A DNA stretch of 64,000 bases, taken from the NCBI RefSeq assembly GCF_002943105.1, contig NZ_PTPZ01000007.1:62001-126000 (forward strand), given 5' to 3'. Below, in pieces: positions 36,887 to 44,603 of this stretch. Numbering within the stretch: position 1 is the first letter of the stretch; each line of letters starts with the position of its first letter. The notes under the pieces are model-generated. The model was given only the letters and a program-made list of their open reading frames with translations. It made no database searches and had not been told where the DNA came from. Source of the stretch: Cloacibacterium normanense (lineage in GTDB: Bacteria; Bacteroidota; Bacteroidia; Flavobacteriales; Weeksellaceae). The position numbers and the translations under genes are program-made.

Positions 36887-36901
36887 GTGGAGTTGGAGGG
36901 A
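36887..36901 (-). repeat. right attachment site core, 3' end of ssrA
   Basis: GTGGAGTTGGAGGGA, identical to 24878-24892. Fifteen bases overlap the tmRNA acceptor stem and T-arm. Confidence 0.92.
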
Positions 36902-37284
36902 TTCGAACCCTCGTCCAAACAAGCAATACGCAAGCTTTCTACATGCTTATTTTGCTATTGGTTTTCGTCGTAAAGCAGACAGCAAACAGCCAACTTTACG
37001 CTTATCTTCTATAATTTTCGTTCCCGAACCGAAGTTTTTCGGGACTTATTTCCGCATTTTCTATGCCTCGGAATCGAACGTCGCAGAACAGAACTTTCGG
37101 GAGACATCTTGTTTCCTTACTATACTTCGGGAAAAACGCTAATCCTACTAAGCTTCGGATTAAGCAGCAAGAGCAAACTCTTCGTTGCCAGTTAAATTCT
37201 GTAGCAAGGGATTAAAGAGATCGCGCTACGGTTCTCTGCATGCTTACTTACCCATTGGTCTTGCTGTCGAAACCAGTCAACCCC
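36888..37284 (-). ncRNA. ssrA: transfer-messenger RNA (tmRNA)
   Basis: Rescues stalled ribosomes and tags the unfinished peptide. On the reverse strand the 5' end is GGGGTTGACTGGTTTCGACA and the 3' end carries the T-arm GGGTTCGAATCCC and acceptor CAACTCCA; GGGGTTG pairs with CAACTCC (one G-U). CCA is not encoded. The tag frame at 37160-37189 reads GGC AAC GAA GAG TTT GCT CTT GCT GCT TAA, i.e. GNEEFALAA with the AlaLeuAlaAla degron; the resume codon is Gly. Length about 397 nt. The 3' end is the attachment site of the mobile element. Confidence 0.96.
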
Positions 37285-37298
37285 AATTTTTAAGTATG

Positions 37299-37306
37299 CA
37301 AATATA
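37299..37306 (-). promoter_or_regulatory. -7 box TATATTTG of ssrA
   Basis: On the reverse strand TATATTTG fits TAnnTTTG, about 15 bp before the mature 5' end. A T-rich region lies at the -33 position without a clear TTG. Confidence 0.55.
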
Positions 37307-37502
37307 AGCAAAAAATGTACCTAAATTTTAATTCTGTATTTATTTTATATTGGCGCCAAATTTCCGCCTTCCGTCATCATTAGAACTTTTTAACCAAATT
37401 TTGAAAATTTCTCTCTTAAAAATTCATAAAAAAGTTAATCTCGGTTAAAGTTGTTTTAGCAATCAAATTTCAAAATAATTTTGAGCCTGCTAATCATAAC
37501 CC

Positions 37503-38231
37503 ATGAAGAAAACTCTAATCCTATTTTTATTCATTATCTCCCATTCTGTTCATGCTCAAGAATACATTTTTGGAAAAATTACCTCAGAACAAAACATAGA
37601 ATTATCTGGAGTTCTAATTCTAAACACCAGAACCGACGAAAAAACATATTCAGACAGCGATGGAAATTTTATGATTTCTGCAAAAAACAATGATGCACTG
37701 CGATTCGTAAAACAAAAATTTGATAGATTTACCTATTCTGTAAAACCCGAAGATTTTAAAAATTCTATAAAAATTACGCTGATAAAATCCGTTGTAGAAA
37801 TAGAAGAAGTAGAAATTAAAACCAAACTTACCGGCAATTTAAGAGAAGATGCAAGAAGAGTAGAATCTGTGAGAAAAGTAAAACTCAATAAAGATATCGC
37901 AAAATACATCACTCAAAAATCTGATCCTCTAATACTAAAACCAAAAGCAGGCGAATTTGTACAACCTAAAGGTGAAGGTTTTTCTGTAGGTAAAGTTTCT
38001 AGTAAAGCAGATAGAATTGATTTAGCTGAAGATTTTCTAGAAATTCTGGGTGAAGATTATTTTACAGATTTAGGACTTAAGAAAAGTGAAATTTCCTCGT
38101 TCATCTTTCATGTAATGAGTAGTTTAGATTTAAAAAACGCTTATAAATATGGTTATCTCAAAGGAAGCGATATTGCTCAGTTCAGGAAACAAGCAGAAAC
38201 AAAAATTAATGATTTTAGAAAATTAAAGTAG
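37503..38231 (+). CDS. secreted carboxypeptidase-regulatory-like domain protein
   Basis: 242 residues. Signal peptide MKKTLILFLFIISHSVHAQ, then a CarboxypepD_reg-like beta-sandwich (FGKITSEQNIELSGVLILNTRT, TYSDSDGNFMISA), as found at the N-terminus of SusC-type receptors and in stand-alone envelope proteins. The C-terminal half is helical and charged, with no domain I recognise. Probably periplasmic or surface. No operon partner: SIMPL begins 73 bp later. Confidence 0.78.
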   Translation: MKKTLILFLFIISHSVHAQEYIFGKITSEQNIELSGVLILNTRTDEKTYSDSDGNFMISAKNNDALRFVKQKFDRFTYSVKPEDFKNSIKITLIKSVVEIEEVEIKTKLTGNLREDARRVESVRKVKLNKDIAKYITQKSDPLILKPKAGEFVQPKGEGFSVGKVSSKADRIDLAEDFLEILGEDYFTDLGLKKSEISSFIFHVMSSLDLKNAYKYGYLKGSDIAQFRKQAETKINDFRKLK

Positions 38232-38304
38232 TATGGAATTGAATTTGATGTATAATTTTTTGTAAATTTAAAGTTATCAAATCATCACCTAAAATCACAA
38301 TTTT

Positions 38305-39036
38305 ATGAACAAAAACATTATCGCCATTGCTGTTGCTTCATTAGGCTTCATCATTGGACTTGGCTTATTAGGAAGCGCCATCAAAAACCGAAACAAATCA
38401 GAAAACACCATCTCTGTTACCGGTCTTGGAACCAAAAAATTCACTTCGGACCTCATCACTTGGAGCGGAAACTTCTCCAGAAATAGTTTTGAACTGAAAC
38501 AAGCTTATGATGCACTTTCAAACGATCGAAAAATCATCGAAAACTATTTGATTTCTAAAGGAATTCCTAAAAACGAAATCGTTTTTTCGGCGGTAGATAT
38601 TCAGAAGCAATACAATTATGTTTCAGACGCTAATGGAAGCAGTCACCAAACTTTTGCAGGTTACCAATTAACTCAATCGGTTTCATTAGAAAGTAAAGAT
38701 GTGGCAAAAATTGAAAACTTGTCTAGAAATATTACAGAAATCATCAATCTAGGAATAGAATTCACTTCTTCTCGACCTAATTATTTTTACACCAAATTGG
38801 CAGAAGTAAAACAAGAAATGATTGCTAATGCTACAAAAGACGCTAAAGAACGCGCCGAAAAAATTGCAGAAAATGCAGGTTCTGATTTAGGAAACCTTAA
38901 AAAAGCAACAATGGGTGTTATCCAAATTACCGCACCTAATTCTAATGAAGATTTTTCTTATGGCGGAACTTATAATACTCAATCAAAAGAAAAAGAAGCG
39001 AGCATTACCATTAAATTAGAATATGAAGTAGATTAG
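38305..39036 (+). CDS. SIMPL domain protein (DUF541)
   Basis: 243 residues with an N-terminal membrane anchor (IIAIAVASLGFIIGLGLLGSAI) and a periplasmic SIMPL domain: ISVTGLGTKKFTSDLITWSG, the repeat-like YQLTQSVSLESKDV, and the conserved AKERAEKIAENAGSDLGNL helix. Bacterial relatives such as YggE and BP26 affect oxidative stress tolerance or form envelope channels; the exact role here is unknown. Confidence 0.88.
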   Translation: MNKNIIAIAVASLGFIIGLGLLGSAIKNRNKSENTISVTGLGTKKFTSDLITWSGNFSRNSFELKQAYDALSNDRKIIENYLISKGIPKNEIVFSAVDIQKQYNYVSDANGSSHQTFAGYQLTQSVSLESKDVAKIENLSRNITEIINLGIEFTSSRPNYFYTKLAEVKQEMIANATKDAKERAEKIAENAGSDLGNLKKATMGVIQITAPNSNEDFSYGGTYNTQSKEKEASITIKLEYEVD

Positions 39037-39044
39037 TTGAAATT

Positions 39045-39557
39045 TTAGATTTCGTAGACCATTTCGTGGATTTCTTTTACTAACGTTTCTAGATTTTCAG
39101 GTTCGAAATTAGCCATTAAAAATAAATTAACAGCATATTTACCTTCGCCATAACTTGGTTGAAGGTAATTTTTTTCTATGATGCTAAAACCATTTCTTTC
39201 GTAAAAGCGCAATCTTCTTTCTGCAATTTCTGAAAGTGAATCAGGCTCAGTTTCTAAAATCAATTTTTCAAATTTTTCCTGTAAACTTTCCAGAATTTTT
39301 TCTCCAAATTTTTGATTTCGGAATTCTTCAAAAACTTCAAAATGCTCTAAAAAATAAAATCCTTGAAGCTCCCAAATTACACAATATCCTATATTTTCGT
39401 CTTCGTGATTAATGGAATAAACAAAAGCGTCTGGATTTTCGGCCAAATCTAAAAATTGGTCTTTGCTTCGTCTTTCTTCTTCGGGAAAAGTCTTTTCGTA
39501 GCGGTAGAAAATTTTAGAAATTTTCTTGCGGTTTTGTAATTCTTCGAACCAAACCAT
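39045..39557 (-). CDS. GNAT family N-acetyltransferase
   Basis: 170 residues. The GNAT core is visible: YCVIWELQGFYFLEHFEVFEEFRNQKFGEKIL holds motif A (the R/Q-x-x-G-x-G/A-like RNQKFGE acetyl-CoA loop), and ERRLRFYERNGF is the typical motif B helix and strand. Amino-group acetylation of an unknown small molecule or protein is expected. Single gene, separated from pspC by an AT-rich repeat. Confidence 0.85.
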   Translation of the reverse strand: MVWFEELQNRKKISKIFYRYEKTFPEEERRSKDQFLDLAENPDAFVYSINHEDENIGYCVIWELQGFYFLEHFEVFEEFRNQKFGEKILESLQEKFEKLILETEPDSLSEIAERRLRFYERNGFSIIEKNYLQPSYGEGKYAVNLFLMANFEPENLETLVKEIHEMVYEI

Positions 39558-39603
39558 TTTTATTTACGATTTACGATTTTTTGATTTACGATTTTTGATT
39601 TTA
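39558..39603. repeat. short tandem words (GATTTACGATTTTT) in an intergenic gap
   Basis: Two to three near copies of ATTTACGATTTTT between the GNAT and PspC genes. Non-coding, low complexity. Confidence 0.7.
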
Positions 39604-39617
39604 ATGAAAACCATTAT

Positions 39618-39854
39618 TTATAGGTCAAAAACATTAGGTCTTCTGGTAACGAAAATATCTTTTACCCAAAGTGTAAATGCCATCATGAGATAAACCAAGA
39701 AGAAAAAACCAGCAGTCGCAAAAGTGGAATAAATGAAAAATACACGTAATTTAGAAACAGGAATTCCCAGTCTACTCCCAAATCTGGTGAGCGTTCCGAA
39801 CCATTCATGTTCTACTTTGTGCCTTAAATCCGTAATAAATTTTGGTTCTCTCAT
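39618..39854 (-). CDS. PspC domain protein
   Basis: 78 residues with one membrane helix (FFIYSTFATAGFFFLVYLMMAFTLWV) preceded by the PspC signature GTLTRFGSRLGIPVSKLRVFF. PspC proteins sense envelope stress in the phage-shock response, but short stand-alone forms in Bacteroidota are uncharacterised. Its ATG shares a base with the MazG-like stop (TAATG), so the two are cotranscribed. Confidence 0.85.
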   Translation of the reverse strand: MREPKFITDLRHKVEHEWFGTLTRFGSRLGIPVSKLRVFFIYSTFATAGFFFLVYLMMAFTLWVKDIFVTRRPNVFDL

Positions 39855-40180
39855 TATTTCAGTTTTTCATTATTTTGATGACGGTCAAAATCTCTTTCGG
39901 TTTTTACTTTCATCTTTTTATCAAAAGCGGCTTGTAAATCTACGCCAGTTTGGTTTGCCAAGCACAAAGTTACAAAAAGTACATCTGCTAATTCTTCGCC
40001 TAAATCTTTAGATTTATCAGATTCTTTTTCGCTTTGTTCACCATATTTTCTGGCAATAATTCTAGCAACTTCTCCTACTTCTTCGGTTAACATTGCCATA
40101 TTCGTCAATTCATTAAAATAACGAACGCCAATGGTTTTTATCCATTCATCAACTTGATTTTGTAGAATTTTTATTTCCAT
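39854..40180 (-). CDS. MazG-like nucleotide pyrophosphohydrolase
   Basis: 108 residues. The all-alpha NTP-PPase metal motif is present as EEVGEVARI followed by EELADVLF (ExxE...ExxD). This small type hydrolyses (d)NTPs to monophosphates, probably for housecleaning of damaged nucleotides; the specific substrate is unknown. Upstream gene of a two-gene leftward unit with pspC. Confidence 0.88.
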   Translation of the reverse strand: MEIKILQNQVDEWIKTIGVRYFNELTNMAMLTEEVGEVARIIARKYGEQSEKESDKSKDLGEELADVLFVTLCLANQTGVDLQAAFDKKMKVKTERDFDRHQNNEKLK

Positions 40181-40186
40181 AATTTC

Positions 40187-40255
40187 TTTGTTACGAGGTA
40201 CGTGTTGCGTGTTGCGAGATAATCTCGTATCTCGAAACCCACAACTCGAAACTTT
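40187..40255. repeat. intergenic word repeat (GTTGCG / CTCGTATCTCGAAA)
   Basis: GTGTTGCG repeated and a partly symmetric CGAGATAATCTCG segment. Non-coding. Similar short degenerate words occur at other gaps in this window. Confidence 0.6.
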
Positions 40256-41656
40256 TTATTGATACGCTCCAATAGTAGGATTGCTAGTTCTGTTCACTTT
40301 TACAATATCTAGAGGAACCAAAGCTGCTGTAGAAACTTTTCCTTTGGTTTTTGCGGGAGAAGTTGCTTTCACTCTCAAATTCATTTTTTGGGTGAAATAA
40401 TTCTCAAATTTTGGATCTTCGTTTTTGATGGAATTCACAATTTTAGCATTTCCGTCCCAAGTAAAACCTGCGTTTGCAGCATCAAATTTCACCAAACAAT
40501 TCTCGATGAAATAATTAAATGTTTGTCCAGTAGTTGGCTTGAACTGAATCGCGTTATTTCTTTCGGTGTAAATGATAGAATTTTGAAGATTTAATGTTAA
40601 AGCGCCTTGTTCGTTAGAAGTTCCGTTGTTATATTCGTTAGTTGCATAGATTCCAAAACTCGGCAAAGTGCTATTTAAGTTCCAATAATTGGCAAAAGTA
40701 GCATGTAAAAAAGTATAATTTCCGCCTTTAAAAACTCCTAAATTCGCTTGTCCACAATTGTTAACCACCAAATTTTCTGCATTTACAGTGGCATTAATTC
40801 CTAAAATTCCAAAATCTTGAAAAGTATGAACAATCGTATTTTTAAGCGTAGCAGAAGCGTGATTGAGTTCTAAACCAGTGGTTCCACCAAAAATTTTAGC
40901 ATATTTTAAATTGGCAATTGCACCTTGTTCAAGCTGAATTCCGCCCCAGTTAAGAGGAAGCGTGTCATATCTCGCATCATTTCTATCTCCGCGGAAAATT
41001 ACTTCTTTGCCTAAATCTCCATTGGCAATCAATTGAGCATTTTTCCCGATTTTCAAATTGGCATTTTTATGAAAATAAACTTTTGTTCCCTCAGAAATAG
41101 TCAGTGATTTTCCATCAGCTAATTTCAAATCGCCATAAATAATTTTGGCTTTTTTATTGTTCCAAGAAGTATTGTCTGTTAAAATTTTCGGACTGTTTTC
41201 GGTAGAAATATAAAATTCCACATCTTGAACTACTGAAAGCAAAGTAACATGTTGATTCGCAACTGGCGATTCTATCTGAATTCTTTCTTCCGCAATCGCT
41301 TCTGGAGCATTTGCAGTAGGAGCAATTTCTACAAAAATATAAAGGCTGTCTTTTTTACGAAGGGGAACATTGGTAAATTCCGTTCCTGCTTTTCCATCTA
41401 CATTAATTCTGTAAAGTGAAGAATTTCCTGATTCCAGATAAATCTTTGGAATGGAAATATCTTTATTCTCGTCGTTATAAATTTTTACAGCATAGGTTTC
41501 GCTTCTCACCTGATTGTAAACCGTGTCTAGAACCAAAGTGTCTACCGAAAATCTGAGTTTTTTGCTTGGTGCATCAAATTCTATTTCATCTCTGTTACAA
41601 GAAATGACAAAAAGAGCCAACCAAAACCCGAAAAAAAGAAAATATTTTGTCTTCAT
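40256..41656 (-). CDS. lipoprotein with right-handed beta-helix repeats
   Basis: 466 residues: lipobox FVISCN (Cys 20), an N-terminal beta-sandwich region (VRSETYAVKIYNDENKDISIP), then parallel beta-helix coils (about 180-430) with regular short strands such as LKIGKNAQLIANGD, NLKYAKIFGGTTGLEL and NLQNSIIYTERN. The C-terminus DIVKVNRTSNPTIGAYQ is typical of such surface proteins. Such folds bind or cut polysaccharides in some families; no catalytic residues could be identified. Likely displayed on the outer membrane. Confidence 0.85.
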   Translation of the reverse strand: MKTKYFLFFGFWLALFVISCNRDEIEFDAPSKKLRFSVDTLVLDTVYNQVRSETYAVKIYNDENKDISIPKIYLESGNSSLYRINVDGKAGTEFTNVPLRKKDSLYIFVEIAPTANAPEAIAEERIQIESPVANQHVTLLSVVQDVEFYISTENSPKILTDNTSWNNKKAKIIYGDLKLADGKSLTISEGTKVYFHKNANLKIGKNAQLIANGDLGKEVIFRGDRNDARYDTLPLNWGGIQLEQGAIANLKYAKIFGGTTGLELNHASATLKNTIVHTFQDFGILGINATVNAENLVVNNCGQANLGVFKGGNYTFLHATFANYWNLNSTLPSFGIYATNEYNNGTSNEQGALTLNLQNSIIYTERNNAIQFKPTTGQTFNYFIENCLVKFDAANAGFTWDGNAKIVNSIKNEDPKFENYFTQKMNLRVKATSPAKTKGKVSTAALVPLDIVKVNRTSNPTIGAYQ

Positions 41657-41755
41657 GGAAGTTTAAAAATAAGCGTAAAGTTAATGAAAAAAGCTGAACT
41701 GTTTCTAAAAACGAAAAAACTGTAAAATTTCTTTCACAAAAACTTAAAACGCTAT

Positions 41756-41785
41756 TTGTCAATTCAAAAAATATTTTTATTTTTG
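41756..41785 (+). promoter_or_regulatory. Bacteroidota promoter TTG-N19-TATTTTTG of rpmE2
   Basis: TTTG/TTG at 41755-41758 and TATTTTTG at 41778-41785 are separated by 19 bp, the canonical spacing. It is the clearest primary-sigma promoter in the window, as expected for a ribosomal protein gene. The 5' leader is about 75 nt. Confidence 0.85.
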
Positions 41786-41865
41786 CAGTCTAAAATTAAG
41801 AATAATAAAAGCAGTGCCATTACACGCAATTATTATCAACTAAAATTTAAAAAGACAATAAAGAT

Positions 41866-42117
41866 ATGAAATCAGGAATTCACCCAGAAAATTATAGATT
41901 AGTTGTATTCAAAGACATGAGTAATGACGAAGTGTTTCTTTGCAAATCTACAGCTGAAACTAAAGATACTATTGTTTACGAAGGTACAGAATATCCATTA
42001 ATCAAAATGGAAATATCTTCTACTTCTCACCCATTCTACACTGGTAAAGTAAAATTAGTAGATACTGCAGGTAGAGTAGACAAATTCATGAACAAATACA
42101 AAAAATTCGCTAAGTAA
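41866..42117 (+). CDS. rpmE2: 50S ribosomal protein L31 type B
   Basis: 83 residues: [23 protein letters not shown] and the conserved [25 protein letters not shown]. The zinc-binding CxxC is absent, as in the type B (C-minus) paralogues, so it can function without zinc. A strong promoter and a terminator frame the gene. Confidence 0.95.
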   Translation: MKSGIHPENYRLVVFKDMSNDEVFLCKSTAETKDTIVYEGTEYPLIKMEISSTSHPFYTGKVKLVDTAGRVDKFMNKYKKFAK

Positions 42118-42143
42118 TTTAGCCGATTTTTTCATAATAAATC

Positions 42144-42174
42144 AGTCCTTCAAAAATTTTGAAGGACTTTTTTT
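42144..42174 (+). terminator. terminator of rpmE2
   Basis: AGTCCTTCAAAA and TTTTGAAGGACT form a 9-12-bp stem followed by a T-run. Confidence 0.88.
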
Positions 42175-42226
42175 GTAAATTTGTTTATCAGCACATTATC
42201 ATATTAACCAATTAGCACATTCTAAA

Positions 42227-43387
42227 ATGCAACTTATATTTTCTGATGCTCAATTTTGGGGAGATTTTCTTCCGCTTACTTATACCAAACCTATCGCAGA
42301 ACTTAGAACAGGAATTCTTACGTTTTCTGAACGTTGGCAAAAACTGTTAGATTCTTCAGAAGTTTCTTACATCACCGAAGATTATCTTCAAAAAAAATAT
42401 AAATCTTACGAAAAGAAAGAAAGTTTACTGATTACTCCAAATTTTCTTCCTTCTGAAAATGTTTTGGATCAAATTAAAAATTTACAATTAGGAGAAGCTT
42501 TGATATATGAAAACGAAGTTTTAGCGGCAAGATTAAACATGGAAAACTTCTCACTTTCGCAGATTGAAAAAATGACAGACATAACCGAAGAACTGATTTT
42601 CTTTAAAAAAGCTACGGATTTATTTTCACTGAATGACAAAGCCATTGATTTTGATTTTGAATTGGTGACCAAAGGAAGAACTTCTGCACCACTTTCTGAA
42701 ACCAATGGATTTTTGGGCAAAAAAGAAGATTTATTTATAGAAGAAGGTGCCGAAATAGAATTTGCCACGCTTAATTGCAAAACCGGTAAAATCTACATCG
42801 GCAAAAACGCAGAAATTATGGAAGGTTCTGTAGTGAGAGGAAGTTTAGCACTTTGCGAAGGTTCTAAAATCAATATGGGTTCTAAAATTTATGGTGCTAC
42901 TACAATTGGTCCACATTCTAAAGTTGGCGGCGAAGTGAATAATATTGTTATCACTGGTTTTACCAATAAAGGTCACGAAGGTTTTGTAGGAAATTCTGTG
43001 ATTGGAGAATGGTGCAACTTGGGAGCCGACACCAATTCTTCTAACCTCAAAAACAATTATGCAGAAGTAAAACTCTGGAGTTATCCATCTAAAAAATTTG
43101 TAAAAACTGGACTTCAATTTTGCGGATTAATTATGGGAGACCATTCTAAAACTGCGATTAATACTCAATTTAACACAGGAACTGTAGTGGGAGTTGGTGC
43201 GAATATTTTCAAAAGTGGATTTCCACCCAATTTGATTGAACATTTTTCTTGGGGCGGATTTAAAGGAGATGAAAAATTCAGATTAGAAACCGCTTACGAA
43301 GTTGCCGAAAAAGCAATGGCAAGAAGAAAAATAGCTTTAACAGAAGAAGATAAAGAGATTCTGAAATGGGTTTATGAGAATTGTTAA
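42227..43387 (+). CDS. GlmU-like sugar nucleotidyltransferase/acyltransferase protein
   Basis: 386 residues. The N-terminal half (FSDAQFWGDFLPLTYTKPIAELRTGI) is the form seen in the NTP_transf_4 family, without a recognisable standard G-x-G-T-R-M loop. The C-terminal half is a left-handed beta helix with repeats (AEIMEGSVVRGSLALCEGSKINMGSKIYG). Bacteroidota commonly carry this two-part protein, proposed to supply UDP-GlcNAc for peptidoglycan and LPS as a replacement for GlmU, but this is an annotation by family rather than by shown catalytic residues. Confidence 0.84.
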   Translation: MQLIFSDAQFWGDFLPLTYTKPIAELRTGILTFSERWQKLLDSSEVSYITEDYLQKKYKSYEKKESLLITPNFLPSENVLDQIKNLQLGEALIYENEVLAARLNMENFSLSQIEKMTDITEELIFFKKATDLFSLNDKAIDFDFELVTKGRTSAPLSETNGFLGKKEDLFIEEGAEIEFATLNCKTGKIYIGKNAEIMEGSVVRGSLALCEGSKINMGSKIYGATTIGPHSKVGGEVNNIVITGFTNKGHEGFVGNSVIGEWCNLGADTNSSNLKNNYAEVKLWSYPSKKFVKTGLQFCGLIMGDHSKTAINTQFNTGTVVGVGANIFKSGFPPNLIEHFSWGGFKGDEKFRLETAYEVAEKAMARRKIALTEEDKEILKWVYENC

Positions 43388-43398
43388 GGATTTCGTTT

Positions 43399-43956
43399 AT
43401 GAAGCTAAACTACAAAAATTTTGAAATTGAAATTTTTAATGATGGAAGTTTCAAATTACATTCAGCAGATAATACATCGAGTTATAAAAACGTATATTAT
43501 AGTGATAATGATGATTTTAATAATAAAATTGCTGTAAGAACATTTGAAAATTCCCAAGAAATTTCAAATGCTATAATTTGTGAAAACGGAACAACAAATG
43601 GTTTAACAGAAAACAGCCTTATTATTAATGACAATAAAATTTGGATTTGTATAAGTAATAAAATCTATTGTTTAGAAATACCGTCATTAAAATTAATCTA
43701 TCATAAAAAATTAGATTCTGTGACAAATTTTACCATTTATAAATTTAAAGATGATTTCATTATTCACGGGGAATTAGAAATATTTAGAATAACACAATTG
43801 GGTGATATTAAATGGAGTTTTAGTGGTAAAGACATTTGGGTTAATATAGAAGGAAAACAAGAAGTAGAAATTAAGGATGATAGAATAAAGTTAATTGATT
43901 TTGAAAACAATGAATATGAAATAGATTTTAATGGAATTGAAATTTCAGAAAAATAA
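43399..43956 (+). CDS. hypothetical protein of repeated beta strands
   Basis: 185 residues from the ATG at 43399; the open frame begins at a TTG at 43381 inside the preceding gene's end. No signal peptide or membrane segment. Sequence is mostly beta (NKIWICISNKIYCLEIPSLKLIYHKKLDS) like half of a WD/PQQ-type propeller. No known family recognised. It is more AT-rich than its neighbours and lies just after the GlmU-like gene with a strong terminator behind it. Small immunity-type proteins can look like this, but nothing proves that. Confidence 0.65.
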   Translation: MKLNYKNFEIEIFNDGSFKLHSADNTSSYKNVYYSDNDDFNNKIAVRTFENSQEISNAIICENGTTNGLTENSLIINDNKIWICISNKIYCLEIPSLKLIYHKKLDSVTNFTIYKFKDDFIIHGELEIFRITQLGDIKWSFSGKDIWVNIEGKQEVEIKDDRIKLIDFENNEYEIDFNGIEISEK

Positions 43957-43960
43957 TTTC

Positions 43961-43997
43961 AAGCCGCTTTCAACATTTTTGAAAGCGGCTTTTTTAT
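43961..43997 (+). terminator. terminator after the 43399-43956 gene
   Basis: AAGCCGCTTTCAA (43961-43973) pairs with TTGAAAGCGGCTT (43979-43991), followed by T-run. Confidence 0.9.
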
Positions 43998-44035
43998 GAC
44001 TAAAAATCAATAAAATAAAAAATTTTTATTTCAGA

Positions 44036-44065
44036 TGTAATATTTTTCCGACCTTCGTTGTCTTA
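44036..44065 (+). promoter_or_regulatory. ECF-sigma-type promoter ahead of the sigma factor operon
   Basis: TGTAAT (44036-44041) and CGTTGTCTTA (44056-44065) resemble the TGTAAC / CGTCTTA pattern that I recall for autoregulated ECF sigma genes in Bacteroidota, about 16 bp apart, 18 bp before the ATG at 44083. It suggests that the sigma factor activates its own operon. Confidence 0.5.
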
Positions 44066-44082
44066 CCTATAGAAACTAACCT

Positions 44083-44592
44083 ATGAATCAAGAAACATTT
44101 AAGAATACTGTATTTGTTTTGAAAGACGAGATGTATCGTTTTGCAAAGCGATTCTTGGTGAGTAGTGACGAAGCCGAAGATTTGGTGCAGGATTTAATGT
44201 TGAAATTTTGGCAAAAAAAGGATGAATTGGTACATCTCAATTTAAAATCTTATGTACTAAAATGTGTGAAAAACGAGTGTCTCAATAAACTGAAACACGA
44301 AACGGTGAAACAGAATTTTGCAGATTTTCAATTACACAGAAGTGAGCTCTACAAAATGGAAACCAATAATCTGAAGGAGAAAATTTTAGAATTTATCAAT
44401 GCGCTCCCCGAAAAACAGAAATTGGTCATTCACCTGAAAGATGTAGAAGAATATGAAGTCTCGGAAATCTCAGAGATTTTAGAAATTGAAGAAAATGCAG
44501 TGAGAGTGAATCTAATGAGAGCCAGACAAAAAGTAAAAGAACAGATTAACAACCTGTTAGCGTTTGAAAACAGAAAAATTCAAAACATTTAA
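44083..44592 (+). CDS. ECF (sigma-70 family) RNA polymerase sigma factor
   Basis: 169 residues. Region 2 is seen as YRFAKRFLVSSDEAEDLVQDLMLKFWQK and region 4 as LPEKQKLVIHLKDVEEYEVSEISEILEIEENAVRVNLMRARQKVKE with its HTH. ECF sigma factors of this size usually report envelope stress and are held by a membrane anti-sigma factor. The genes directly downstream encode a single-pass membrane protein and two envelope proteins, so an autonomous stress-response unit is likely. Confidence 0.92.
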   Translation: MNQETFKNTVFVLKDEMYRFAKRFLVSSDEAEDLVQDLMLKFWQKKDELVHLNLKSYVLKCVKNECLNKLKHETVKQNFADFQLHRSELYKMETNNLKEKILEFINALPEKQKLVIHLKDVEEYEVSEISEILEIEENAVRVNLMRARQKVKEQINNLLAFENRKIQNI

Positions 44593-44603
44593 AACCCGAA
44601 ACA

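Larger units (their letters stand above)
24878..36901. mobile_element. about 12-kb integrative and mobilizable element inserted in ssrA
   Basis: Bounded by the 15-bp direct repeat GTGGAGTTGGAGGGA, whose right copy is the 3' end of the tmRNA gene. Contents in order: tyrosine integrase, unknown protein, excisionase-like HTH protein, VapE-type helicase, repeat cluster, Toprim primase, repeat array, MobV-like relaxase, regulator, cargo operon, small membrane protein. There are no type IV secretion genes, so transfer would need a helper element. It has no capsid or terminase genes, so a prophage is unlikely. Confidence 0.9.

Noticed and set aside
24878-36901. The element considered as a prophage
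   Set aside because: It has integrase and VapE-like genes but no terminase, portal, capsid, tail or lysis genes; a relaxase and possible oriT point to a mobilizable element.
36817-37142. Two forward open frames across 36817-37142
   Set aside because: They overlap the tmRNA on the other strand and match no protein; the tmRNA sequence itself is unmistakable.
37350-37359. Palindrome TTGGCGCCAA upstream of the 37503 gene
   Set aside because: Only 10 bp, no partner site and no spacing relation to a promoter; could be chance.
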